Positions 16,650-24,248 of a stretch of DNA of 64,000 nucleotides are shown in pieces (the first letter of the stretch is position 1; each line of letters starts with the position of its first letter). Source of the DNA: Anseongella ginsenosidimutans (GTDB lineage Bacteria > Bacteroidota > Bacteroidia > Sphingobacteriales > Sphingobacteriaceae); assembly GCF_008033235.1 (NCBI RefSeq), contig NZ_CP042432.1, positions 3,596,001-3,660,000 on the forward strand. Direction: 5' to 3'. The notes beneath the pieces were generated by a model. The model was not told where the DNA came from. It saw nothing but the letters and a program-made list of their open reading frames with translations, and ran no database searches. Both the position numbers and the translations under genes were made by a program.

Positions 16650-18647
16650 ATGAGAAGGTTTTATACTAATTTCCTCTGCTGTTTGTTGCTGTGTGCCGGC
16701 GCCTTTTTCCAGGCAGCAGCGCAGGAAACTCCAAAAGAAGAAGATTTTTTCCAGATCAAAAAGGTGAGGGTTCCGGAAGGTATCCTGCTGGAAGTAGGCG
16801 GGCTTACTACCCTTCCCAACGGGAACCTGGGTATTTCTACCCGGCGCGGCGACGTGTATATCGTGGAGAACCCTACCAGCAATACACCCTATTTCCGGAA
16901 ATTTGCCTCCGGCTTGCATGAGATCCTGGGATTGGCCTGGAAAGACGGTGATCTGTATTGCGTTCAGCGCGGAGAACTTACCCGCCTTGCAGATACCGAC
17001 ATGGACGGGAAAGCCGATCTGTATGAAACAGTATATGCCTGGCCGCTGACCGGGAATTACCATGAATACAGTTACGGACCTGCTATTGCACCTGACGGCT
17101 CCTTTTATGTAACCACCAATGTGGGCTTTTGGGGAGAGCAATGGTGGCGCGGAGACAGCCGCGTACCCTGGAGGGGCTGGACCATGCGGATCGCCCCCGA
17201 TGGCACTATGCAGCCCTGGGCGGCAGGCATGCGCTCACCTGCCGGACTCGGCTTTATTGGCGATGAATTATTCTATACCGAAAACCAGGGTGACTGGATT
17301 GGCTCCGGCGGCCTCTGGCATTTACGCAAAGGCGACTTTACCGGCAACCCTGCCGGGCTGAAATGGGCGCACCTGCCGGAATCTCCAGTGAAGCTTACCT
17401 ATAAGGAATTCACGTCAAAGATCGATATCCGGGAGGACAAACGCCCTGACGGCGGTTATATCAAACCGGAAAATATCCAGAACGAACAAGACTACCTGAC
17501 GGCGCAGGGGGTACAAAAATTCTTTCCTTCCTTGCGGCTGCCCGCTGTCTGGCTTCCCCACGGCATCCTTGGAATTTCCAATTCCCAGCCCATTAAGATC
17601 CCGGAGGGTCATTTCGGTCCTTTTGAAGGCCAGATACTCGTAGGCGACCAGGGAATGAGTATGATTTCCAGGGTATTCCTTGAAAAAGTAAACGGTGAAT
17701 ACCAGGGCGCCGCTTTCGCCTTCCGCAGCGGTTTCCGCTCAGGCGTACTTCGCCTGTCATGGGCTCCCGACGGTTCCCTGTTTGCCGGTGAAACCAACCG
17801 GGGTTGGGGCTCGGCCGGCGATGCAAATGAAGGCCTGGAGCGCCTGGTATGGAACGGGAAAACCCCTTTCGAAATGAAAGCCGTCCGCGCTATGCCGGAT
17901 GGATTCGAGATTGAATTCACCATGCCTGCGGACCCGGTATCGGCCGGCGACCTGGCCTCTTATTCTGTAGCCAGCCATACCTATAAATACCATCCTGTTT
18001 ATGGAAGCCCGCCCGTGGCCCAGGAAACCTGCAAGGTAACAGGCGTGAAACTTTCCGAAGACGGTTTAAAAGCGAGGATCGTCGTTGAAAATCTTCGCCC
18101 CCATTTCGTACATACCATCAGCCTGGATGGAGTGCGGGAAAAGGAACATTACTATTCACTTGTTCATCCTACCGCCTATTATACCCTGCATTCCATTCCG
18201 GAGGGCAAAAAATTGACGGCGGCTGAAGTAAGCACCAGGGATTCTTCCATCCCCGAAGTGGCAGCGGCTCCGGTAAGCGAACCTGAAAAGGGAAGCGGAC
18301 CGCAGTCTGTAGGTCAGAACGACGCAAAAGCCGTTTCAACAAAAGAAACCTCCGCAGCGCCGTCTAAAAAAACGACCACAGCTCCGGCAATAAACCCAAA
18401 GGAAATCAAAGGCCTGCTGGCAAAGTATACCTGCATTGCCTGCCATAATGCCGACAAACGGCAGGTAGGGCCGGCGTATAAAGATATTGCCGCAAGAAAA
18501 TACAGCAACGAAGAAATAGTCGAGCTGATCCATAATCCCAAGCCTCAAAACTGGCCGGACTACGCTACGGAAATGCCTCCCATGGCACATGTTCCGAAAG
18601 CGGAAGCGCTTAAGATCGCAGCTTATATTAATTCACTTGCAAAGTAG
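16650..18647 (+). CDS. Secreted dehydrogenase-like propeller protein with C-terminal cytochrome c
   Basis: 665 residues with a signal peptide (to FFQAAAQ). Residues about 35-400 form a beta-propeller of the PVC-type/glucose-dehydrogenase-like class (GLTTLPNGNLGISTRRGDVY, MRSPAGLGFIGDELFYTENQ, VWLPHGILGISNSQP, LSWAPDGSLFAGETNRGWGS). Residues about 410-505 look like a beta-sandwich. An Ala/Pro/Ser/Lys-rich linker (about 525-580) precedes a class I cytochrome c: haem motif CIACH (Cys595, Cys598, His599) and a likely axial methionine in EMPPMAHV. It probably oxidises a sugar-like substrate and passes electrons to the haem. The start follows the DUF1080 stop without a gap. Confidence 0.88.
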   Translation: MRRFYTNFLCCLLLCAGAFFQAAAQETPKEEDFFQIKKVRVPEGILLEVGGLTTLPNGNLGISTRRGDVYIVENPTSNTPYFRKFASGLHEILGLAWKDGDLYCVQRGELTRLADTDMDGKADLYETVYAWPLTGNYHEYSYGPAIAPDGSFYVTTNVGFWGEQWWRGDSRVPWRGWTMRIAPDGTMQPWAAGMRSPAGLGFIGDELFYTENQGDWIGSGGLWHLRKGDFTGNPAGLKWAHLPESPVKLTYKEFTSKIDIREDKRPDGGYIKPENIQNEQDYLTAQGVQKFFPSLRLPAVWLPHGILGISNSQPIKIPEGHFGPFEGQILVGDQGMSMISRVFLEKVNGEYQGAAFAFRSGFRSGVLRLSWAPDGSLFAGETNRGWGSAGDANEGLERLVWNGKTPFEMKAVRAMPDGFEIEFTMPADPVSAGDLASYSVASHTYKYHPVYGSPPVAQETCKVTGVKLSEDGLKARIVVENLRPHFVHTISLDGVREKEHYYSLVHPTAYYTLHSIPEGKKLTAAEVSTRDSSIPEVAAAPVSEPEKGSGPQSVGQNDAKAVSTKETSAAPSKKTTTAPAINPKEIKGLLAKYTCIACHNADKRQVGPAYKDIAARKYSNEEIVELIHNPKPQNWPDYATEMPPMAHVPKAEALKIAAYINSLAK

Positions 18648-18700
18648 ATCCAGCGTCGTTTCAAAGAGACTGGGAGCATAGCAGATGCTCTTATAACCAA

Positions 18701-18731
18701 ACGCCCCGGCACCATTCAGCTGCCGGGGCGT
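18701..18731. terminator. Bidirectional rho-independent terminator
   Basis: Perfect 11-base arms ACGCCCCGGCA and TGCCGGGGCGT are separated by nine bases and followed on the plus strand by TTTTATTT. On the opposite strand TTTGGTTAT follows. The hairpin sits between two converging transcription units (the cytochrome dehydrogenase and the SDR gene), so it can end both. Confidence 0.85.
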
Positions 18732-18768
18732 TTTTATTTCTACCCGGCTGCTTTCAGCCAGCCACATT

Positions 18769-18796
18769 AAAGAGGCAGCCGGAAAGAGGCAGCCGG
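18769..18796. repeat. Perfect 14-bp tandem duplication
   Basis: AAAGAGGCAGCCGG occurs twice in direct succession just beyond the end of the SDR gene. GCAGCCGG of the first copy also pairs with CCGGCTGC at 18744-18751, giving an extra hairpin beside the terminator. Probably a replication-slippage duplication. Confidence 0.75.
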
Positions 18797-18805
18797 CGGG
18801 CTGGT

Positions 18806-19546
18806 TCAGGCATTCAATCCTCCGTCAATGGTAAGCGCGGCGCCGGTAATGAACTTCCCTTCATTACTTGCCAGAAAAGCCACCAGCCCGGCAACATCCT
18901 CCCCTTTCCCGTATTCCGGAATGGCCATCCGGCTCCGTAGAAAATCCGCTAATTCCGTATTAGCCGGATTCATATCCGTATCGACGGGCCCCGGTTGGAC
19001 CAGGTTCACGGTGATCCGCTTTGCTCCCAGGTCCCTGGCCAGCCCACGGGTAAATCCCTGCAAAGCTGACTTGCTCATAGTATAAAGGGTAGCTTGCGGA
19101 CTACCCGCCTGATCAGCCATATTGCTCCCGATGGTAATAATGCGCCCGCCTTCGGCCATGTATCTGATCGAGGCATGCGAGGCCAGGTAAACAGCCCTCA
19201 CATTAACCGCCATTACATCCTCGTAATCCTCCAGCGAATGCTCTTCAAAGGGCTTCCCGTTATAAACTCCGGCATTGTTTACCAGCAGGTCAATGCGGCC
19301 AAATTTTTCGGCGGCACGGCTCACAGCGGCGGTCACCTCTTCCGGACGGCTGCTATCGGCTTTAACGGCCAGGGCTTCCCCCCCGGCGGCATTGATCTCC
19401 GACGCAATGGCTTCCGCTTTTTCAGCAGACCGGGAATACGTAAATGCAACGGCCGCACCTTCGGCAGCAAGCCTTTTTACAATCGAAGCGCCGATCCCCC
19501 GGCTGCCTCCCATAACTAATGCGGTCTTTTGAACTAATTTTTTCAT
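18806..19546 (-). CDS. SDR family oxidoreductase (3-oxoacyl-ACP reductase-like)
   Basis: 246 residues, classical short-chain dehydrogenase. NADP-binding motif GGSRGIGASIVKRLA, NNAG at the fourth strand, catalytic Ser in ITIGSN, catalytic Tyr and Lys in YTMSK, and the PGPVDTDM loop followed by FITGAALTIDGGLNA. The arginine/serine pair in TYSRS after strand two suggests NADP. It is divergent from an HxlR regulator 91 bp away, a very common pairing in which the regulator controls the reductase. Substrate unknown. Confidence 0.9.
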   Translation of the reverse strand: MKKLVQKTALVMGGSRGIGASIVKRLAAEGAAVAFTYSRSAEKAEAIASEINAAGGEALAVKADSSRPEEVTAAVSRAAEKFGRIDLLVNNAGVYNGKPFEEHSLEDYEDVMAVNVRAVYLASHASIRYMAEGGRIITIGSNMADQAGSPQATLYTMSKSALQGFTRGLARDLGAKRITVNLVQPGPVDTDMNPANTELADFLRSRMAIPEYGKGEDVAGLVAFLASNEGKFITGAALTIDGGLNA

Positions 19547-19637
19547 CCTTATTTATAATTTTTGTCAAAACTAAGGCGTGAACTACTATATTTGGGTGTA
19601 TCCAATTAATTATCAGGTACTAACAAAAAAGTAAGAA

Positions 19638-19997
19638 ATGCGAAAGGACAGCTCTACCAATACTTTGAATGAAAAACGGATCAATGCAAGCTGCGGCATG
19701 GCGTATTCCCTGAAGATAGTTGGAGGACGATGGAAACCGGCTATCCTGTGCCGGATCGCTTACGGGACCATGCGTTACAGCGAGCTTAAAAAATCAATTG
19801 AAGGTATTTCCGAACGAATGCTGGTTAACCAGTTACGGGAACTGGAGAACGATCTCGTTATTGAACGGATCGTATATGCAGAGGTACCCCCGCGGGTTGA
19901 ATACCGGCTTACCGCGCTTGGTGAAACCATGAAGCCCATGCTTGCAGCCATGTCTGATTGGGGGAATCTGCACCGTAATTATTTAAGCGAAGACTAG
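19638..19997 (+). CDS. HxlR/MarR-type winged-helix regulator
   Basis: 119 residues, full length for the HxlR family. The family signature is C-(x)-hydrophobic-(x)n-GGRWKPAILCRIAYG after a short N-terminus, with the cysteine in INASCGMAYSLKIVGG. The recognition helix lies in MRYSELKKSIEGISERMLVN, and the wing in VPPRVEYRLTALGETM. Such proteins respond to electrophiles or oxidants through the conserved cysteine. It likely represses the divergent SDR gene. Confidence 0.9.
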   Translation: MRKDSSTNTLNEKRINASCGMAYSLKIVGGRWKPAILCRIAYGTMRYSELKKSIEGISERMLVNQLRELENDLVIERIVYAEVPPRVEYRLTALGETMKPMLAAMSDWGNLHRNYLSED

Positions 19998-20068
19998 TGT
20001 GTGGATTCTAATGTCCTATCATTTTATTTTTTCCTTAAATTGAGCAAAAATAAAAACCGGCTATTGTC

Positions 20069-21496
20069 ATGAAGATCCTTTCCTTCTTGCTGCTTCTCGT
20101 GTTAGCAGGCTGCTTTTCAGGCTGCCGGCAAGAGGAACGGGAAACAGTTTACCGCCCCGGGACCGACCTGCTTGAACAAGCCTACACCACCTTCCGGGAA
20201 GAAAGCCTTTCAGAACGGCGGTTCAAACACCAGAATATTGAACCCCTGATCCGAAAAAGGATGGAAGGAAGCAGTTTTCGCGTGGAAGAACTGGGAAAGT
20301 CCGTGGAACAAAGGGCCATTTACCAGCTCACCTACGGAAAGGGGCCGGTAAAGGTCATGCTATGGTCGCAAATGCATGGGGACGAAAGTACGGCTACCAT
20401 GGCCCTTTTCGATCTGTTTAACTTCCTGGAAGGCAGGAACGATGATTTTGACACCCTGCGCAGTCTGCTCGCGGAAAACACCACCCTCTTTTTTATTCCC
20501 ATGCTGAACCCGGACGGCGCGGAAGCCTTTAAGCGCCGCAATGCCTACGGATTTGACATTAACCGGGACGCGGCCAGAACGGCATCTCCCGAGGCCAGGA
20601 TCCTGAAACAGGCCAGGGATAACGTAATTCCTGATTTCGGCTTTAACCTGCATGACCAAAGCATTTATTATAATGTGAAGGGCACACCCAAGCCTGCGAC
20701 GATTTCTGTGCTGGCGCCTGCCTTTGATGAGGAAGTAAACATGAATGAGGTTCGGAAAAGCGCCATGAAAGTGATTGTGGGGATGAACGAACTCCTGCAG
20801 CAGTACATTCCAGGGGGCGTTGGCAAGTACGATGATTCTTTTTATCCCACGGCTTTCGGAGATAATTTCCAGAAATGGGGCACCAGTACTATTTTGATTG
20901 AATCGGGTGGCTATAATGATGATCCTGAAAAGCAATTCATCCGGAAGTTGAATTTTATGGTCATCCTGAAAGCGTTAACTGACATTGCCACCGGCGCCTA
21001 CCAGGATTACGGCGAAACGCGTTATTTCGACATCCCCGACAACGATAACCAACTTACTGATCTGCTTATCCGCCACCTGCAGGTGCAGCGGGATAGCGCG
21101 GCGTACCTGACGGATATCAGCATCAAACAGGGAAATTCCTCCGTTACCCGGGATGCCAGTTTCATAGAAGATCTGGGCGATCTTTCCGTACTTTACGGTT
21201 ACGAAGAACTGGATGCAGAGGGCTTTCAATGGCAAGCCGGTAAGCTTTACGAGCAAACCTATGCTTCCGCTGCCGAAATAAACCAGGAAGAAGCGCTCTC
21301 CTTATTACGGAAAGGCTATTCCGCCGTGCGTGTTGCTTCGCCGGGCGGTGAAGCGAAAGAGCTTCCCCTGATCATTCTTTACGAAAAGGCCTACAAACCT
21401 TCCCGGCCGCAGATCGGCGAAAAAGGCACCTTTTTTATCAGCAAGAACGGACGTCCGCATTACGCGGTCGTCAGGGGGAAGCTGATCAAATTATAA
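20069..21496 (+). CDS. M14 family zinc carboxypeptidase-like lipoprotein
   Basis: 475 residues; the start carries a lipoprotein signal (MKILSFLLLLVLAGCFSGC). The M14 zinc site is complete: His103 and Glu106 in MHGDES, His195 in FNLHDQS; the arginine region NPDGAEAFKRRNAYGFDINR and catalytic Glu278 in ILIESGG are present. The domain spans about residues 45-330; the last 140 residues are an extra beta-rich region. It probably trims C-terminal residues of peptides or amidated cell-wall compounds at the periplasmic face. It leads a run of three plus-strand genes (20069-23792) with short gaps of 22 and 15 bases, suggesting one operon. Confidence 0.88.
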   Translation: MKILSFLLLLVLAGCFSGCRQEERETVYRPGTDLLEQAYTTFREESLSERRFKHQNIEPLIRKRMEGSSFRVEELGKSVEQRAIYQLTYGKGPVKVMLWSQMHGDESTATMALFDLFNFLEGRNDDFDTLRSLLAENTTLFFIPMLNPDGAEAFKRRNAYGFDINRDAARTASPEARILKQARDNVIPDFGFNLHDQSIYYNVKGTPKPATISVLAPAFDEEVNMNEVRKSAMKVIVGMNELLQQYIPGGVGKYDDSFYPTAFGDNFQKWGTSTILIESGGYNDDPEKQFIRKLNFMVILKALTDIATGAYQDYGETRYFDIPDNDNQLTDLLIRHLQVQRDSAAYLTDISIKQGNSSVTRDASFIEDLGDLSVLYGYEELDAEGFQWQAGKLYEQTYASAAEINQEEALSLLRKGYSAVRVASPGGEAKELPLIILYEKAYKPSRPQIGEKGTFFISKNGRPHYAVVRGKLIKL

Positions 21497-21518
21497 ATCC
21501 ATAAACTTATCTGAATCA

Positions 21519-22925
21519 ATGGCATCAAAAGATTACTCTCGCAGACAATTTGTTAAAGGAATGGCTGTTTCCGCTGCCGGCTTTATGATCCTGCCCCGCC
21601 ACGTGCTGGGCGGCAAAGGCTTCCTGGCGCCCAGCGACAAGGTAACCGTGGGCATCATCGGAGCAGGCGGCAAAGGGAGGCAAAACACAGGCTCGCTTTT
21701 GCAACTGAACGACGTCCAGGTTACCAGTATCGCCGATCCCGCTCCCTACTGGGATCTGAAGGACTTTTATTACAAATCAAAGGCCGGCCGCGGGCCGGTA
21801 AAGAAAATGATCGAAGACCATTACCAGGCACAGAACAGTTCTTACCGGATCAGCGAATACCTTGACTTCCGGGAAATGCTCGAAAAGGAATCTTCGCTTG
21901 ACGCGGTAGTCTGCTCCACTCCCGACAACACCCATGCTTATGTATCGTTAAAAGCCATGCGGGCCGGGAAACATGTGTACTGCGAAAAGCCCCTTACCCA
22001 TAATATCTGGGAAGCCCGGAAAGTAAAGGAAGTCGCAAAGGAAACGGGACTGGCTACCCAGATGGGAAATTCGCTTCATAGCGGAGAAGGTATCCGCCAG
22101 ACGGTGGAATACCTTCGCGACGGCGCCATCGGGAAAGTAGAAGAAGCGCATACCTGGGTACCTGCCCAGCGCTGGAACCCCGGCTTGAGCGGCATCCCTG
22201 CCAGCCCGGTCCAAAGCGGAGAAGATATCGGCTGGGACCTGTGGCTGGGCCCTACCCCTTTCATGCCCCTGCACCCGGAATACGTGCCGGTTACCTGGCG
22301 GGATTTCTGGGCGCTTGGATGCGGCGCCCTTGGCGACTTCGGCTGTCATGACCTGGACGCTTCCGTCTGGGCCTTCAACCTGCATACACCCAAAAGCGTA
22401 CAGGTATTTCCGGCCGGATACAGCGATGAACACATTGCTCCTTACGGAGAAACCGGCTATTATTATTTTGAAAAAAATGGCGACCAGCCTGATTTTAAGC
22501 AGGTCTGGTATTCCGGCGGACTGCAGCCTCCCCGGCCGGAATTGCTTCCAAAGGATGTGGAAATGCCCCACCGGGGCTCGCTCTTTATCGGCAAAAAAGG
22601 AATTATCGTTACCGGCGCGGGGGGCTCTAATCCGCAGATCTATCCCGAAAAGAGGCGTGAGCGGTACAATCCGCCAAAGCCGGAAATTCCCCGTTCCAAC
22701 GGCCATTTCAGGGATTGGATCGATGCAATTAAGGGAGGCCCGGCAGCAAGCGCTAACTTTATTTACGGAGCGCGCCTGACGGAACTTACCCTGCTTGGTG
22801 TACTTTCCCTTCGCCTGGGCGGAAAAAAGATCCATTGGGACGGCCCTGACATGAAAGCCATTGGCTTACCCGAAGCAGATAAGTACCTGCGGGAACCGGT
22901 CAGGAAGGGATGGGAAATGATTTAA
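21519..22925 (+). CDS. Tat-exported Gfo/Idh/MocA oxidoreductase
   Basis: 468 residues. A twin-arginine signal SRRQFVKGMAVSAAGFMIL opens the protein, so it is exported folded, probably with bound NAD(P). The Rossmann motif VGIIGAGGKGRQNTGSL, the DAVVCSTPDNTHAYVSLKAM strand, and EKPL in VYCEKPLTHN (catalytic lysine) are classic. The C-terminal half has GCGALGDFGCHDLDASVWAF, common in the secreted Bacteroidota/Planctomycetes subgroup. Some secreted members oxidise sugars at C3, which would feed DUF1080 hydrolases such as the one at 15219. Second gene of the 20069-23792 run. Confidence 0.92.
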   Translation: MASKDYSRRQFVKGMAVSAAGFMILPRHVLGGKGFLAPSDKVTVGIIGAGGKGRQNTGSLLQLNDVQVTSIADPAPYWDLKDFYYKSKAGRGPVKKMIEDHYQAQNSSYRISEYLDFREMLEKESSLDAVVCSTPDNTHAYVSLKAMRAGKHVYCEKPLTHNIWEARKVKEVAKETGLATQMGNSLHSGEGIRQTVEYLRDGAIGKVEEAHTWVPAQRWNPGLSGIPASPVQSGEDIGWDLWLGPTPFMPLHPEYVPVTWRDFWALGCGALGDFGCHDLDASVWAFNLHTPKSVQVFPAGYSDEHIAPYGETGYYYFEKNGDQPDFKQVWYSGGLQPPRPELLPKDVEMPHRGSLFIGKKGIIVTGAGGSNPQIYPEKRRERYNPPKPEIPRSNGHFRDWIDAIKGGPAASANFIYGARLTELTLLGVLSLRLGGKKIHWDGPDMKAIGLPEADKYLREPVRKGWEMI

Positions 22926-22940
22926 AGATAAAGGAAAACA

Positions 22941-23792
22941 ATGAACTATCGTATGCTCTTTTTGATGATCGCGGGGATCACCGCGTATTTTAACGCTGCC
23001 GCCCAGGAGAGGGAAATCATTCACTTATGGAAGGACGTTCCCGGCGAAACCGGTCCCAAAAAACCTCACGAGCTTTCGGATGATACCAGCCGGGACGTAA
23101 CCAGGATCTCGCGGGTGAGCGACCCCGTACTCCATGTTTACCGGCCTGCGCCCGGAAAGAATCGCGGGGCCGGCATCATTGTCTGCCCCGGCGGAGGTTA
23201 CTCCATCCTCGCTATTGATCTGGAAGGCCATGAAGTGGCCGCCTGGCTGGCCGATCTGGGCTTTACCGCTTTTGTACTGGAATACCGGGTTCCCAAAAAA
23301 CCGCTGAACGCCCTGCAGGATTTCCAACGGGCGGTGCGCGTGGTCAGAAGCCGTGCGGAGGAGTGGGGAATACAGTCCGGCAAGGTAGGCGCCATCGGCT
23401 TTTCAGCAGGCGGAGACCTGGTAGCGCGGGGCAGCTCCTTTCACGAAAAAAAACTTTACCCGCCGCAGGACAAGGCCGATTCCTTAACAGCAAAACCTTC
23501 CTTTTCCCTGCTGATCTACCCGGCTTATCTTGATAAGGGAGAAAACCGCAGCATTACCCCGGACCTGGAGATCGGCAGCGATTACCCGCCGGTATTTCTT
23601 TTCGCCACAGCTGACGATTCCCATGGAAACAGCACGCTGGTTATGGCCGGAGCGCTCCGCGACGCGAAAGTGCCGGCAGAGCAGCACCTCTATACCGAAG
23701 GCGGGCACGGCTACGGCCTCCGCCCAGGAAACCCTGCCGCTGACGCCTGGCCGGGGCTGGCCGCGAAATGGCTATCGCAGCTTGGGCTTTGA
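22941..23792 (+). CDS. Secreted alpha/beta hydrolase (acetyl-esterase-like)
   Basis: 283 residues with a signal peptide (to YFNAAAQ). Oxyanion region IIVCPGGGYSILAIDLEGHE, nucleophile serine in GAIGFSAGGDLVARG, acid residue in ATADDSHGNS and histidine in EGGHGYGL. This layout matches the BD-FAE/acetylxylan-esterase-like group used on decorated plant glycans. The sequence immediately after the nucleophile elbow (GGDLVARGSSF) keeps the pattern. Third gene of the run, 15 bases after the oxidoreductase. The first structured repeat lies 33 bases after its stop and may also act as its terminator. Confidence 0.88.
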   Translation: MNYRMLFLMIAGITAYFNAAAQEREIIHLWKDVPGETGPKKPHELSDDTSRDVTRISRVSDPVLHVYRPAPGKNRGAGIIVCPGGGYSILAIDLEGHEVAAWLADLGFTAFVLEYRVPKKPLNALQDFQRAVRVVRSRAEEWGIQSGKVGAIGFSAGGDLVARGSSFHEKKLYPPQDKADSLTAKPSFSLLIYPAYLDKGENRSITPDLEIGSDYPPVFLFATADDSHGNSTLVMAGALRDAKVPAEQHLYTEGGHGYGLRPGNPAADAWPGLAAKWLSQLGL

Positions 23793-23824
23793 ACCGGAAT
23801 ACAATAAGGGCGGCGCGCTGCGCC

Positions 23825-23904
23825 GGGGCTGGCCTGCCCGGACTCGCTCAGGCGATTCTTGCGGCGCAAGAATCAACATCGCTCGCTGCGGGCCGGCCAG
23901 CCCC
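23825..23904. repeat. Structured palindromic element, copy 1
   Basis: An 80-base element with an outer stem of two 16-base arms (GGGGCTGGCCTGCCCG, 23825-23840; CGGGCCGGCCAGCCCC, 23889-23904; one mismatch), a two-stranded internal loop (GACTCGCTCAGGC, 23841-23853; AACATCGCTCGCTG, 23875-23888), and an inner 8-bp hairpin GATTCTTG/CAAGAATC with a CGGCG loop. The outer stem can extend past a bulge through TGCGCC. Copy 2 at 24090 has the same loop strands in opposite orientation but different stem sequences. Confidence 0.85.
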
Positions 23905-24052
23905 CGGGCGCAATCCCTCCGCACATCGTGCGATCTCCGGGTTTATGTTTATAATGCATAAGCACACGATTAACCCTTATAAGTAGTTCACATAATATAA
24001 GTCGAAAATTGGCTTTATTACCGCTGAATAGCCGTTAATGTACCTGATTTTG

Positions 24053-24086
24053 TTGTACGCAGGCCAGCGCGCAGGCCAGCGTACAA
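24053..24086. repeat. Imperfect palindrome next to the structured element
   Basis: Ends TTGTACGC and GCGTACAA pair perfectly; the inside contains CAGGCCAGCG twice, so the 17-base arms pair with two mismatches each. It lies 3 bases before copy 2 of the structured element. It may be part of the same unit or a decayed relative, but it lacks the conserved loop strands. Confidence 0.6.
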
Positions 24087-24089
24087 GGC

Positions 24090-24167
24090 TTTGATTGCCC
24101 GCAGCGAGCGATGTCAATTCGTGCGGCTCCGCCGCACAAATTGCCTGAGCGAGTCCGGGCAATCAAA
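24090..24167. repeat. Structured palindromic element, copy 2 (inverted)
   Basis: Perfect 12-base outer arms TTTGATTGCCCG (24090-24101) and CGGGCAATCAAA (24156-24167), internal-loop strands CAGCGAGCGATGTC (24102-24115) and GCCTGAGCGAGTC (24143-24155), and an inner 12-bp stem AATTCGTGCGGC/GCCGCACAAATT with a TCC loop and one mismatch. Read on the minus strand, the loop strands equal those of copy 1 in 13/13 and 13/14 positions, while the stems differ in sequence and keep pairing. Confidence 0.85.
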
Positions 24168-24196
24168 CCAGCACGCGCGCGCCGCGGCCCATTTCA

Positions 24197-24248
24197 CTAT
24201 TCGCTACCCCGGCGCTATTCACCACCTGACGCTATTCGCCACCCGATG
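24197..24248. repeat. Three degenerate 17-18 bp tandem units across a stop codon
   Basis: CTATTCGCTACCCC, CTATTCACCACC and CTATTCGCCACCC start at 24197, 24215 and 24232. On the minus strand each unit reads like GGTGGCGAATAG, and the innermost contains the last codons and stop (TAG) of the copper-dehydrogenase gene. The coding end was therefore duplicated downstream. Confidence 0.7.

Noticed and set aside
18744-18796. Second terminator next to 18701-18731
   Set aside because: CCGGCTGC/GCAGCCGG can pair, but no T-run follows on either strand; treated as a by-product of the tandem duplication.
23825-24167. CRISPR-like or IS-end interpretation of the repeated elements
   Set aside because: Only two copies, inverted, no regular spacers and no transposase frame between them.
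23530-24190. Several open frames in both strands downstream of the esterase and through the GC-rich repeats
   Set aside because: They overlap the real esterase gene or arise from the palindromic elements; composition is Arg/Ala/Pro-rich without any family likeness.
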